From positions 1-64,000 of the forward strand of contig CAKSZS010000006.1 of assembly GCA_934525845.1 (NCBI GenBank): a stretch of 64,000 bases of DNA, written 5' to 3'. The notes under the pieces are model-generated. The model did not search any database. It saw only the letters and a list, made by a program, of their open reading frames with translations, and was not told the origin of the DNA. Within the stretch, counting starts at the first letter, position 1; the number at the start of each line of letters is the position of its first letter. This DNA comes from an uncultured Faecalibacterium sp. Its GTDB lineage: Bacteria > Bacillota > Clostridia > Oscillospirales > Ruminococcaceae. The translations under genes were made by a program, and so were the position numbers. Positions 19,839 to 28,499 of this stretch are shown piece after piece.

Positions 19839-20735
19839 TTATTCCCCCAGCGCGGTGCGGAGGTTGGCCAGCACCTTCTGGCTCAGCAGCACAAAGGCCT
19901 GTTTGGTGCGCCCGGCGGAGACATTGGCGCAGTGCACGTTTTCCCGGGCAAAGAACTCCTCACCCACGGGACCGGCAGCTGCACGGGTGTCGCAGAAGAA
20001 GTGGGTGCCCGGCAGGGTCAGCCAGTCTTCCAGGGCGGCAGAGTCAAAGCCCGGGCCGATGGAGGTGTTGAACAGCACCTTGTGATCTCCCAGCTGGGCG
20101 AATTCCTCTTTGCCCAGCAGCAGGACGTTCTTGTTCAGGCAGGTGAACACCACTTCGCTGTCCGCCAGCAGCTGGGCCAGCGGCTTGTAGGTCATGCCGG
20201 AAGCCTCGGCGTCCGGCTTGCGGGTGCGGCTGTAGTAGCTGATGTCGGCACCCAGGAACTGCAGTGCATCTGCGATCATTTTGCCGGACACGCCCAGGCC
20301 CACGATGCCTACCTTCAGACCGGTGATCTCCACCGGCTCGTCGTGGAGCATGGGCAGGCCGAAGCCGTGCAGGAGGCCGGTCAGCTCGTGCAGAACGTAC
20401 TCCACCACGCCCCGGTCCCCGTAGTCCCGGATGCCCAGCACCCGGATGCCCTTGGTGCGGGCAAAGGCGATGTCCACATTGGCGCTCTCTTCGGAGTACA
20501 GACTGCAGCACATGCCGATGTAGCGGATGTTCGGGCAGCGGGAGAGCACATCCTTGTCGATGCGGGAAGTGTAGCTCAGCAGCACAGCGTCGGCGTCCCC
20601 GATACGTCGCACGATCTCGTCGTTGCCGGCGGGGATGTCCTCGAACAGCACGACCTCTTTGGCGTACCGGGAAAGCTCCTGTTCGGCAGAAGGGATCAGG
20701 CTGACCGGTTCGATGGCAACCAGTTTTTCAAACAT
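19839..20735 (-). CDS. D-isomer-specific 2-hydroxyacid dehydrogenase family protein
   Basis: A 298-residue NAD-dependent dehydrogenase. The nucleotide-binding motif is VGIVGLGVSGKMIA (about residue 142), followed by the acidic/arginine loop SRTRKPDAE. The catalytic set is partly visible (GVVEYVLHEL; DTRAAAGPVGEE). The substrate is unknown. AAAGGAGGTCTG precedes the ATG, and it starts 15 bases after the aspartate-dehydrogenase-like gene, so the two are one operon. Confidence 0.85.
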   Translation of the reverse strand: MFEKLVAIEPVSLIPSAEQELSRYAKEVVLFEDIPAGNDEIVRRIGDADAVLLSYTSRIDKDVLSRCPNIRYIGMCCSLYSEESANVDIAFARTKGIRVLGIRDYGDRGVVEYVLHELTGLLHGFGLPMLHDEPVEITGLKVGIVGLGVSGKMIADALQFLGADISYYSRTRKPDAEASGMTYKPLAQLLADSEVVFTCLNKNVLLLGKEEFAQLGDHKVLFNTSIGPGFDSAALEDWLTLPGTHFFCDTRAAAGPVGEEFFARENVHCANVSAGRTKQAFVLLSQKVLANLRTALGE

Positions 20736-20750
20736 GATGCAGACCTCCTT

Positions 20751-21551
20751 TTAATAGAAGCAGACCGGGGAAGCGAGGTTGCGCAGCAAAGCGACCACAC
20801 TCCAGCCGGCAATGGCGCTGGTGGAAGAACAGATGTCCACCACGGCTTTCACACCCTCGATCTCGGCGGTGATGCAGTGGTCGTCACCCACCCAGCCGGG
20901 CACCGAATGCATGGTGACGCCGGTGATCTCCGGGCCGGTGGTGGCCAGCGAGGTGGCCACGGCCACGTTGACCCGGCGGGGGAAGGTGGCAATGGCCTGC
21001 TTGGCGTTGCCGGTGAAGACGGTGGTCTTCTCGGTGTCGGTCAGCAGATGCTCGGCCCAGACCGGCGTGTTGCGGAAGCCCTTGGCACCGGTGTGAGTCT
21101 CGATGCCGGCGGTCTCGGGCAGGCCCTGGGCCTGCGCCATCAGAGAGACGGTCTGCAGCACGTCAAAGCCGCCGATGGCACCGCTGGCCAGATGCACCTT
21201 GGCGCCGCCCTCCACGGCAGCGGCCTTGACCTGCGCGTAAAAGTCCAGGTCAGCAAAGGCACCGATGGAGATGATGACGAGGTTCACTCCCTTTTTCAGC
21301 ACGGAAACGGCCATGGCACGCACGGCCTCCACCGAAGCGGTCTCCACGAGATACTCCGGCTCCAGCGCCAGCAGGGCGTCCACATCGTCACAGACGGCAC
21401 AGCCCACCGTTTCGGCGGTCTTCTCGGCGGAAGCGCGGGTACGGCTCGTGACGCCCACCAGCTCGTAATCCGGCAGCAGACCGTTCTTCCATGCGTTGGC
21501 CACGATGTTGCCCAGAAAGCCGCAGCCCACGATGCCAAATTTCGTTTTCAT
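20751..21551 (-). CDS. L-aspartate dehydrogenase-like protein (NadX/DUF108 family)
   Basis: A 266-residue protein with an N-terminal Rossmann fold (FGIVGCGFLGNIVA) and the C-terminal DUF108 domain (GAIGGFDVLQTVSLMAQ; TFPRRVNVAVATSLA). Family members oxidise L-aspartate to iminoaspartate, an alternative first step of NAD synthesis. AAAAGGAGTTT precedes the ATG. No other nad genes are adjacent; its partner is a 2-hydroxyacid dehydrogenase. It may instead serve amino-acid or oxo-acid interconversion. Confidence 0.82.
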   Translation of the reverse strand: MKTKFGIVGCGFLGNIVANAWKNGLLPDYELVGVTSRTRASAEKTAETVGCAVCDDVDALLALEPEYLVETASVEAVRAMAVSVLKKGVNLVIISIGAFADLDFYAQVKAAAVEGGAKVHLASGAIGGFDVLQTVSLMAQAQGLPETAGIETHTGAKGFRNTPVWAEHLLTDTEKTTVFTGNAKQAIATFPRRVNVAVATSLATTGPEITGVTMHSVPGWVGDDHCITAEIEGVKAVVDICSSTSAIAGWSVVALLRNLASPVCFY

Positions 21552-21712
21552 ATCCTATCCTAAACTCCTTTTTTCTGCCCAAGGCAGCATTTTCCTTTCC
21601 AGTATACCATGCCCGGAAGAGAAAGAGAAGCGGTTTTGCCGTTTCCTACACTTTTCATTCTCCAAGGGATGTGCTAAAATGGGACGGAACGATTGCAGGG
21701 GAGGGAAAGCCA

Positions 21713-22285
21713 ATGTCCAGAACACGGGAACTGTTCGGCACATTTTTGAAGATCGGGGCGTTCACCTTTGGCGGCGGTTACGCCATGGTGGCATTGCTGG
21801 AGCACGAGTTCGTGGAGGAAAAACAGTGGGTGTCCCGGGAGGAATTTCTGGATATGGTGGCCATTGCGGAGTCCACGCCCGGCCCCATGGCAGTGAACAG
21901 CGCCACCTACATCGGCTACAAGATTGAGGGCGCACCCGGGGCCACAGCGGCAACGCTGGCGGTCTGCCTGCCGTCTTTCGCGGTCATTTACCTGATCTCG
22001 CTGTTTTTTGACCAGTTCCTGCGCCTGACCGTGGTGGCCCATGCGTTCAAAGGCATTCAAGTGTGCGTCATCTACCTGATCTTGTCGGCGGGCCTGAAGA
22101 TGCTGAAAAACCTCGATCGCACGCCGTTCAATCTTGTGATCTTGGCGGCAGTGGTGCTGGCGATGGTGGGGTGTTCGCTGGCGGCGGTGTCCTTCTCGTC
22201 CCTCTACTACATCCTGCTCAGCGGCACGGCGGGCCTGCTGGTGTATGCGCTGAAAAAACTGCGGAAGGACGGGAAAACAAGATGA
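21713..22285 (+). CDS. Chromate transporter subunit (short ChrA, first half)
   Basis: A 190-residue membrane protein with the ChrA motifs FLKIGAFTFGGGYAMVALLE and ESTPGPMAVNSATYIG. Short-chain ChrA proteins work as pairs, each with about six helices, and export chromate or related oxyanions; the physiological substrate in gut anaerobes is unclear. GGGGAGGGAAAG precedes the ATG. Its TGA overlaps the ATG of the second subunit. Confidence 0.9.
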   Translation: MSRTRELFGTFLKIGAFTFGGGYAMVALLEHEFVEEKQWVSREEFLDMVAIAESTPGPMAVNSATYIGYKIEGAPGATAATLAVCLPSFAVIYLISLFFDQFLRLTVVAHAFKGIQVCVIYLILSAGLKMLKNLDRTPFNLVILAAVVLAMVGCSLAAVSFSSLYYILLSGTAGLLVYALKKLRKDGKTR

Positions 22286-22848
22286 TCTATGCACAGCTGT
22301 TCTGGAACTTTCTCGTGATCGGCACCCTGTCCTTCGGCGGGGGATACGGCATGATCTCGCTGGTGCGGGAAACGGTGCTGAATCATGGCTGGCTCACCGA
22401 GAGCGAATTTTTGAGCTTCATCGCGGTGTCGGAGTCCACCCCGGGGCCGCTGGCGGTGAATATGGCCACCTTCATCGGGTCCTCGCAGGGCGGGTTGGCC
22501 GGGGCGCTGTGCGCGACGCTGGGGGTCGTTCTGCCGTCCTTCTGCATCATCCTGCTCATTGCGGCGGTGCTCAAAAACCTGATGCAGTACGCCGGGGTGC
22601 AGGCGGTGCTGTCCGGCATCCGGCCCTGCGTGGTGGCGATGATCTTAGCCACCGCCCTCACGATGGTGTGCACGAACCTGAGCGGCTATTCCGGCGGGCA
22701 GTTTGCGCCGGATGTCCGGGGCATCGTGGTGTTCGGTCTGCTGTGGGCGGTGCACTTCGGGTACAAAAAAATACGGCAGAAAGCGCCGTCCCCCATCGGG
22801 ATGATCTTGCTTTCCGCCGTGCTGGGCGTGGTGTTTTGGGGAAAGTAA
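22282..22848 (+). CDS. Chromate transporter subunit (short ChrA, second half)
   Basis: A 188-residue homologue of the preceding gene with FLVIGTLSFGGGYGMISLV and ESTPGPLAVNMATFIG. Coupled by an ATGA overlap, the two probably form an antiparallel heterodimer. Its TAA directly abuts the left end of repeat copy C. Confidence 0.9.
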   Translation: MIYAQLFWNFLVIGTLSFGGGYGMISLVRETVLNHGWLTESEFLSFIAVSESTPGPLAVNMATFIGSSQGGLAGALCATLGVVLPSFCIILLIAAVLKNLMQYAGVQAVLSGIRPCVVAMILATALTMVCTNLSGYSGGQFAPDVRGIVVFGLLWAVHFGYKKIRQKAPSPIGMILLSAVLGVVFWGK

Positions 22849-23014
22849 AACCCTCTCAGTCAAACCCTGTCGGGTTTGCCAGCTCTCCCGAAGGGGAGAG
22901 CTTTTATGCATCTTCCGGCCAAAGAATCCTTCCGATAGAAAGAAAATCTTTTCCCTCACTTTCTTAGAAAGCTCGCCCTTCGGGAGAGCTGGCGCGGCAG
23001 CGCCGGAGAGGGTT
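22849..23014. repeat. Palindromic intergenic repeat, copy C
   Basis: The element begins AACCCTCTCAGTC and ends CGGAGAGGGTT. It fills the entire space between two convergent genes: it starts at the base after one stop codon and its last base is part of the other stop. It contains CAGCTCTCCCGAAGGGGAGAG and CCTTCGGGAGAGCTGGC modules. Confidence 0.9.
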
Positions 23015-23469
23015 TATTTTTTCGGCACCTGTTTCAGTTCCTGCCGGATGGCGCGCAGGGCCTCGGGCACCTCGGTGTCCGGCATATTTTTGGGCGCGTC
23101 GATGGTCCCGGCGGCCTGCGCCGTCTCATAATACCAGCACTTATAATCCACCATGTCCATCGTGTGCTGCAGGTCCCGCATCTGGGCTTCCAGCACCTCC
23201 CGCTGATGCCGGAACAGCGCCAGCCGCGCGTCGATGGTGTCGTTGCCCTGCATGGCAAGCTGAATGTACTGCCGGATGTCCTTGAGGGACATACCGGCTT
23301 TTTTCATGCAGCCGATGATGCGAAGCCATTCCAGGTCGCTGTCCCGGAACTGCCGGATGCCGCCGGAAGAGCGCGCCACAAAGGGCAGTAGACCTTCCTT
23401 GTCGTAGTAGCGCAGGGTGGAAGCCGGAACGTCCAGCATCGCGGCCATTTCGCCCACGGTATAAGTCAT
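23014..23469 (-). CDS. MerR-family transcriptional regulator
   Basis: A 151-residue regulator with an N-terminal winged helix (YTVGEMAAMLDVPASTLRYY; FRDSDLEWLRII) and a coiled-coil dimerisation helix, then a short C-terminal domain without the cysteine pattern of metal sensors. It resembles the AdhR/YhdM-like branch. AAAAGGAGGAT precedes the ATG. It is divergent from the LOG gene. The TTGAACTTGAAC direct repeat between them (around 23500) is a candidate operator. Confidence 0.9.
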   Translation of the reverse strand: MTYTVGEMAAMLDVPASTLRYYDKEGLLPFVARSSGGIRQFRDSDLEWLRIIGCMKKAGMSLKDIRQYIQLAMQGNDTIDARLALFRHQREVLEAQMRDLQHTMDMVDYKCWYYETAQAAGTIDAPKNMPDTEVPEALRAIRQELKQVPKK

Positions 23470-23514
23470 ACAGATCCTCCTTTTCCAAGTGAAAGTGTGC
23501 TTGAACTTGAACTC

Positions 23515-23543
23515 AGCATACCGCTGGAAGGAGCGCTTGTCAA
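23515..23543 (-). promoter_or_regulatory. Promoter of the MerR gene
   Basis: On the minus strand, a perfect TTGACA and TATGCT are 17 bases apart. On the plus strand the same interval leads into TGGTACAAT (about 23566-23574), an extended -10 for the LOG gene. Confidence 0.75.
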
Positions 23544-23601
23544 GCTTTCCATTTGGGCGCGGCTGTGGTACAATGCAGAAAAAACCAAGGGGGATTCGGA
23601 A

Positions 23602-24135
23602 ATGAACATCACCGTTTATCTGGGTGCAAACGAAGGGAATGACCCGGCCTTGAAGACTGCCGTGCAGGCGCTGGGCCGGTGGATCGGCGAGAGCGGAAAT
23701 GCACTGGTGTACGGCGGCTCCAAAAGCGGCCTGATGGGCCGGCTGGCGGAGAGCGCACGGACGGCAGGCGCCCGCGTGACCGGCGTAGAACCGCAGTTTT
23801 TTGTGGACGCGGAAAAGCAGTACGACGGACTGACGGAACTGCTCGTCACCCGGGATATGACCGAGCGCAAAACGAAGATGATCGAGCTGGGCGATGCGTT
23901 CATCGCGTTCCCGGGCGGCACCGGCACGCTGGAAGAGATTGCAGAGGTGATGTCCAAGGTGTCGTTGGGCCAGCTGGATGCGCCCTGCATCCTCTACAAC
24001 CTGAACGGCTACTACGACAGCCTGAAAGCCCTGCTGGACAAGATGATCGAAGTAGGTCTGTCCACCCCGGAACGGCAGAGGGGCATTTACTTTGCAAAGA
24101 GCTTGGAAGAGATTCAGGCGCTGCTGGACCGTTGA
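23602..24135 (+). CDS. LOG-family protein (cytokinin-riboside phosphoribohydrolase-like)
   Basis: A 177-residue Rossmann-fold protein with the LOG-family hallmarks VYGGSKSGLMG and the substrate loop FPGGTGTLEEI. Family members cleave nucleoside monophosphates to a base and ribose 5-phosphate. AAGGGGGATTC precedes the ATG at 23602. It is divergent from MerR and followed by a ZIP carrier after 65 bases. Confidence 0.88.
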   Translation: MNITVYLGANEGNDPALKTAVQALGRWIGESGNALVYGGSKSGLMGRLAESARTAGARVTGVEPQFFVDAEKQYDGLTELLVTRDMTERKTKMIELGDAFIAFPGGTGTLEEIAEVMSKVSLGQLDAPCILYNLNGYYDSLKALLDKMIEVGLSTPERQRGIYFAKSLEEIQALLDR

Positions 24136-24200
24136 AAAAGCGAATTCTCCTGCACCTTTTGTCCCGGTAAAACATAAACCGGGCAAAGGGGGAATGCATC

Positions 24201-24953
24201 TTGAATGCAATGATCTTCGCCGCCGGAACGCTGCTGTTTCCGGCGCTGTGCACGGCGGTCGGGGCGGCGGGGGTATTCCTGCTGCGCCGCCCGGCCGAGC
24301 CGCAGACCCAGCGGGTGCTCACCGGCATGGCGGCGGGCATCATGCTGGCTGCCAGCGTGTGGAGCCTGCTGCTGCCGGCCATTGAGCGGGCGCAGGAACG
24401 CGGCGCTGCGGCCTGGGTGGCCCCGGCGGTGGGGCTGGTGCTGGGCGCCGCCGGGCTTCTGCGGCTGGAAGCAGCGGCGGGAAAGCTGCTGACCGACGGC
24501 ACCCACCGCTGCCGCCGCATGGTGCTGGCTGTGACCCTGCACAACCTGCCTGAGGGCATGGTGGTGGGTCTTGCCGCCGCGCTGGCCCGGACGGGAGAAG
24601 CGGATGCCGTCAGCGGGGCGCTGGCGCTGAGCCTGGGCATCGGGCTGCAGAACATCCCGGAGGGTGCGGCCATCAGTCTGCCGCTGCTCCACAACGGGCG
24701 GACCCGGCGGCAGGCGTTCGGGGCAGGGGTGCTGTCCGGCCTAGTGGAGCCGCTGGGTGCCCTGCTGGCCTTTGCACTGGCCGGATGGGTGGGCGCGGCC
24801 CTGCCGTGGCTCATGAGCCTGGCCGCTGGGTGTATGGTCTGTGTGACGGCGCAGGAGATGATCCCGGAAGCGGTGGAGACCGACGAACCGGCGGGGGTGC
24901 TCAGCGTGGTGCTGGGCTTTGCCCTGATGATGGCGCTGGACGTGGCACTGTAA
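24201..24953 (+). CDS. ZIP-family divalent metal transporter
   Basis: A 250-residue membrane protein with about eight hydrophobic segments. Both metal-site helices are clear: LHNLPEGMVVG and LQNIPEGAAIS. The bacterial GufA/ZupT-type fold imports Zn2+, Fe2+ or Mn2+. I use a TTG start at 24201 because AAAGGGGGAAT lies at the right distance; an ATG three codons downstream is the alternative. Confidence 0.88.
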   Translation: MNAMIFAAGTLLFPALCTAVGAAGVFLLRRPAEPQTQRVLTGMAAGIMLAASVWSLLLPAIERAQERGAAAWVAPAVGLVLGAAGLLRLEAAAGKLLTDGTHRCRRMVLAVTLHNLPEGMVVGLAAALARTGEADAVSGALALSLGIGLQNIPEGAAISLPLLHNGRTRRQAFGAGVLSGLVEPLGALLAFALAGWVGAALPWLMSLAAGCMVCVTAQEMIPEAVETDEPAGVLSVVLGFALMMALDVAL

Positions 24954-25026
24954 AAAAGTCATACCAAAATAAAATTCAGCCGCCGGGCCGGAAAGCTGAA
25001 ACCTGCGCATCCAGCGCAGAAAATGC

Positions 25027-25055
25027 TTGCGCGGCAGCCGGTTTTATGCTATCCT
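25027..25055 (+). promoter_or_regulatory. Promoter of the alanine symporter leader
   Basis: TTGCGC and TATCCT are separated by 17 bases, about 160 bases before the symporter ATG. Confidence 0.5.
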
Positions 25056-25061
25056 GTTTGC

Positions 25062-25196
25062 AACGTATTCCAGCGGGATACGGGGCAGAAACAGGCACAA
25101 AGGGGTGCGACGACCCGCAGAGGGGAGCGCACCGGGTGCGAAAACCGAATCTGATCCATGCGGGGAGAGCCTTTGCGGGTTCTGCCCGCATTTTTT
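25062..25196 (+). promoter_or_regulatory. Structured leader RNA of unknown class with terminator
   Basis: The leader holds a GTATTCC/GGGATAC hairpin, a GGTGCG/CGCACC stem, and a final terminator. Two alternative 5' strands, ATGCGGG (25158-25164) and TGCGGG (25174-25179), can pair with the same CCCGCA (25185-25190), which is followed by six T. This looks like a switch. I do not recognise glycine, T-box, guanidine or c-di-AMP consensus features. Confidence 0.5.
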
Positions 25197-25215
25197 GTTC
25201 AGAGGAGGAATACAA

Positions 25216-26730
25216 ATGCTGGAAACCATTACGCGGGTCAACGAGATGGTCAACGGTGTGGTCTGGGGGCCGGTGGGGCTGTCGCTGTTGTTTGGCGTCG
25301 GCCTGCTCATGACCGTCCGGACCGGATTTTTCCAGGTCGGCCATTTTGGCTACTGGATGAAGAACACCATCGGTGCCATCTTTACCAACAAGCAGATCAC
25401 GGCGCATACCACCAAGGAAGACCGGGCCATCAGCCAGTTCCAGAGCCTGTGCACCGCCTTGGCGGCGACCATCGGCACCGGAAACATCGTGGGTGTGGCC
25501 ACCGCTATCATCTCCGGCGGACCGGGCGCGATCTTCTGGATGTGGGTCATGGCCATCCTGGGCATGATGACCAACTATTCCGAAAACGTGCTGGGCATCT
25601 TCTACCGCCGCAAAAATGCGGACGGCGAGTGGTCCGGCGGTGCCATGTACTATCTGGCCGACGGCCTGGGCGGCAAAAAGGGCTGCAAGACGCTGGGCCG
25701 GGTGCTGGCGGTGCTGTTCTCCTGTTTCTGTGTGCTGGCCAGCTTTGGCATCGGCAACATGAGTCAGATCAACTCCATCGCGGGCAACATGAACAGTGCC
25801 TTCGGTCTGTCCAATGTGGTCACGGGCATCGCGCTGGTGGTGCTCTCGGCGCTGGTCATCCTGGGCGGTTTGAAGCGTGTGGCGGCGGTCACCGAAAAGG
25901 TGGTGCCGTTCATGGCAGTGCTGTACATCTTAGGTGCTCTGAGCGTTGTGGGTGCCCACATCACGGCGGTCCCGGCGGCGTTCGTCTCCATTTTCAAGGG
26001 CGCATTTGCCATGAAAGCGACAGGCGGCGGTGTGCTGGGTTACGGCGTTTCGCAGGCCATCACCTGGGGCTTCAAGCGCGGTGCCTTCTCCAATGAAGCG
26101 GGCCTTGGCTCTTCCGTCATGGTGCACTCGTCCTCCAACGTCAAGGAGCCGGTGCAGCAGGGTATGTGGGGCATCTTTGAGGTCTTTGCCGATACCATCG
26201 TGGTCTGCACCCTCACCGCGCTGGTGGTGCTGACCTCCGGTTTTGTGGATCTGGACACTGGAAAAATGCTCTCGGATGTGCAGGGCAGTGCGCTGGTGGG
26301 TCAGGCATTTTCCACCGTGTTCGGGCACTACGGCCCCAAGTTCATCGCGGTGTCCATCCTGCTGTTTGCCTATTCCACCGTGCTGGGCTGGAGCCACTAT
26401 GGCACCAAGGCCTTTGAGTACCTGTTCGGCACCAAGGCCAGCTTTGGCTATAAGGTGGTGTTCGTGGGCATGATCCTGGTGGGCGCCACCATGAAGCTGG
26501 GCCTGGCCTGGGACCTGTCCGATACCTTCAACGGCCTGATGATGCTGCCCAACCTGATCGGTGTGCTGGCCCTGTCCGGCACGGTGGCAAAGATCACCCG
26601 CAATTACATCGACCGGAAGCTCCATGGAAAGGACGTGGCGCCGCTGTGGTCGGCGTTTGAGGAATATCAGAAGGCAGAAGAGGCCGAAGCCGCTGCCGAA
26701 GAGCAGCTGGACAAGGCCGTGAACGAATAA
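25216..26730 (+). CDS. Sodium:alanine/glycine symporter (AGCS family)
   Basis: A 504-residue membrane protein with about eleven helices. AGCS landmarks are QALCTALAATIGTGNIVGVA-like substrate-binding residues (here beginning FQSLCTALAAT), GPGAIFWMWVMA and the signature FKRGAFSNEAGLGSS. It imports alanine or glycine with Na+. A charged helical tail rich in Glu/Ala follows the last helix. AGAGGAGGAAT precedes the ATG at 25216. It sits behind a structured leader with a terminator. Confidence 0.94.
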   Translation: MLETITRVNEMVNGVVWGPVGLSLLFGVGLLMTVRTGFFQVGHFGYWMKNTIGAIFTNKQITAHTTKEDRAISQFQSLCTALAATIGTGNIVGVATAIISGGPGAIFWMWVMAILGMMTNYSENVLGIFYRRKNADGEWSGGAMYYLADGLGGKKGCKTLGRVLAVLFSCFCVLASFGIGNMSQINSIAGNMNSAFGLSNVVTGIALVVLSALVILGGLKRVAAVTEKVVPFMAVLYILGALSVVGAHITAVPAAFVSIFKGAFAMKATGGGVLGYGVSQAITWGFKRGAFSNEAGLGSSVMVHSSSNVKEPVQQGMWGIFEVFADTIVVCTLTALVVLTSGFVDLDTGKMLSDVQGSALVGQAFSTVFGHYGPKFIAVSILLFAYSTVLGWSHYGTKAFEYLFGTKASFGYKVVFVGMILVGATMKLGLAWDLSDTFNGLMMLPNLIGVLALSGTVAKITRNYIDRKLHGKDVAPLWSAFEEYQKAEEAEAAAEEQLDKAVNE

Positions 26731-26747
26731 AGAAAAGGGCAGGCGTG

Positions 26748-26882
26748 CTCGCCCTCTCAGTCACTTCGTGACAGCTCCCCCAAAGTGGGAGCCTTTGGCA
26801 GTCCATGTCAACTTCATCTTTCTGCCAAGGCCTCTCCCTTTGGGAGAGGTGGCATCGCGCAAGCGATGACGGAGAGGGCGAG
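26748..26882. repeat. Palindromic intergenic repeat, copy D
   Basis: The ends CTCGCCCTCTCAGTC and GACGGAGAGGGCGAG are near-perfect inversions. Internal hairpins include TCACTTCGTGA, CTCCCCCAAAGTGGGAG and CTCTCCCTTTGGGAGAG. It lies between convergent genes, just before a shared terminator. Confidence 0.9.
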
Positions 26883-26890
26883 GACGACAA

Positions 26891-26960
26891 AAGCAAACGC
26901 ATCTGCAACAAATTTCCGGAGCTGCTTTAGGACTCTGGAGTTGCAGATGCGTTTTTGCTT
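26891..26960. terminator. Bidirectional terminator, symporter / mscS
   Basis: AAACGCATCTGCAAC pairs with GTTGCAGATGCGTTT, with A and T runs outside, between the convergent symporter and mechanosensitive-channel genes. Confidence 0.88.
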
Positions 26961-26989
26961 TATGCGTATCGATGGTATGGTTTGCCGGT

Positions 26990-28078
26990 TCAGGAACCGG
27001 ATTTTTCGATGTAGATGCTGGTGGAGGGGAAGGCAAAGTCCACGCCGTCCGCCTGCATGATGTCCATGATATTCAGGTTCAGCTCGTTCTGCATCTCCAG
27101 GAACCGGGTATAGGCGTTGGTGGTCAGGTAGGCCGACACCAGAATGTTGATGCTGGAATCGCCGAACCCGGTGAGCTGCACGAGGTTGGTGCCTTTGTTC
27201 GTGTAGGGGCTGGCGTCCAGCATGGCGGTCAGGTCCTTCATCAGCGTTTCCAGCTGGGGCCGGGTGGTGTTGTAGGTAACACCCAGGGTGAACTTGTAGG
27301 GACGCATGGTGCGCAGGGCGGCGTTCTGCACGGTAGCCGAGCAGATCTTGCTGTTGGTCACGATGCTCACGGTCTTATCCAGCGCACGGATGCGGGTGGA
27401 GCGGAAGTTGATGTCGATGACCTCGCCCTCCACATCGCCCACGGTGATCCAGTCGCCCACCGAGAAGGGTTTGTCCAGCAGGATGACGATGCCGCTGAAC
27501 AGGTTGCTGGCGCTTTCCTGCGCGGCCAGCGAAATGGTCAGGCCGACCAGTCCGGCACCGGCGACGATGCTGCCGATGGGGAAGCCCATTTCCTGGGCGA
27601 TGGTGGCCACGCCCAGCACGATGACCAGCACCTTGTAGGTGGTGTCCAACAGGGAGAGCAGCGTTTTGTTGGAACGGATCTCCGGGCTGCAGGAAGCCAG
27701 CAGCAGGTCGGCCAGGTCAGAAGCCTGGTACAGGCCCTCGCACAGGAAGAAGGTCATCAGCACCTGATAGGCCATCGGCAGGAACTTTGCCACACCGGGA
27801 ATGGCCCAGGGCAGGCTGGCCAGCGCCAGATACAGGCCGGTCCAGACGGCCATGTGCTGCAAGGGCAGCTTCAGACTGCGCAGGAGAATGGGCGTGGCGG
27901 ACAGCCGCCAGGTGCGCTTTTCCAGCGCGGGGAACACCTTGGTGCGCAGCAGAGCGGAAACGATCCAGCCCGCCAGCAGCAGAAGCAGGGCGCACACGGC
28001 ACGGGCCGCCAGCGCCAGCCAGCCCTCCAGGAACAGCGGTCCCAGATCAAAGGAAAGATCACGAATTGCGAAAATCAT
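26990..28078 (-). CDS. MscS-family mechanosensitive channel
   Basis: A 362-residue protein with four or five N-terminal membrane helices. Next come the pore helix and beta domain: GSIVAGAGLVGLTISLAAQE, then SGIVILLDKPFSVGDWITVG and a C-terminal alpha/beta domain. This is the small-conductance channel architecture that relieves osmotic downshock. I chose the ATG at 28078, which follows GGGGAGGTTTT. The gene is monocistronic. Confidence 0.93.
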   Translation of the reverse strand: MIFAIRDLSFDLGPLFLEGWLALAARAVCALLLLLAGWIVSALLRTKVFPALEKRTWRLSATPILLRSLKLPLQHMAVWTGLYLALASLPWAIPGVAKFLPMAYQVLMTFFLCEGLYQASDLADLLLASCSPEIRSNKTLLSLLDTTYKVLVIVLGVATIAQEMGFPIGSIVAGAGLVGLTISLAAQESASNLFSGIVILLDKPFSVGDWITVGDVEGEVIDINFRSTRIRALDKTVSIVTNSKICSATVQNAALRTMRPYKFTLGVTYNTTRPQLETLMKDLTAMLDASPYTNKGTNLVQLTGFGDSSINILVSAYLTTNAYTRFLEMQNELNLNIMDIMQADGVDFAFPSTSIYIEKSGS

Positions 28079-28189
28079 ACAAAACCTCCCCAAAACTCAA
28101 ACAACCTGTTTATGATACCACATTTGGCAGGATCGGGCAAGAACAGACGGACTTTGACAAAAAATGTGCAAACTTTTTGCAAAAGGGGC

Positions 28190-28218
28190 TTGACAAGTCC
28201 GGCTTGGCCCGCTATACT
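28190..28218 (+). promoter_or_regulatory. Promoter of the ribU leader
   Basis: A perfect TTGACA and TATACT are separated by 17 bases, directly ahead of the FMN riboswitch. Confidence 0.85.
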
Positions 28219-28230
28219 CTGTGCCAGAAA

Positions 28231-28342
28231 GTTCGTTTCAGGGCGGGGTGCGATTCCCCACTGGCGGTACAGTCCGCGACCACTCTTTGAGTGCTGACCC
28301 GGTGCAACTCCGGGACCAACGGTATAGTCCGGATGCAAGAAA
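28231..28342 (+). promoter_or_regulatory. FMN riboswitch (RFN element)
   Basis: The conserved RFN order is present: TCAGGGCGGGGTG, GATTCCCCACTGGCGGT, CAGTCCGCGA, CCGGTGCAACTCCGGGACC and GTATAGTCCGGATG. A terminator follows at 28366-28406. FMN binding should shut off the downstream riboflavin transporter. Confidence 0.97.
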
Positions 28343-28365
28343 CGGCGGACAAATGTGTTGTCTAC

Positions 28366-28406
28366 GCGCCCTGTTGCAGTGTTTTTGTTGCAGCAGGGCG
28401 CTTTTC
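28366..28406 (+). terminator. Expression-platform terminator of the FMN riboswitch
   Basis: GCGCCCTGTTGCA pairs with TGCAGCAGGGCGC (one mismatch) and is followed by TTTT, upstream of ribU. Confidence 0.85.
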
Positions 28407-28499
28407 TGTTTGTCTCTCCCGTTCCGAAAAGCAAGGCGAAAAGGGCTTTCCGATTCATTTTACACGGGGGCACAACGCTCCAAAGGGAGGACAAACACC

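Noticed and set aside
19629..21563. Open frame of 644 codons on the plus strand
   Set aside because: Spans the antisense of two good dehydrogenase genes and the TPP riboswitch; not a real protein.
25062..25196. Glycine riboswitch or T-box
   Set aside because: Neither the paired glycine-aptamer core nor a TGGNACCGCG T-box sequence can be found in the leader.
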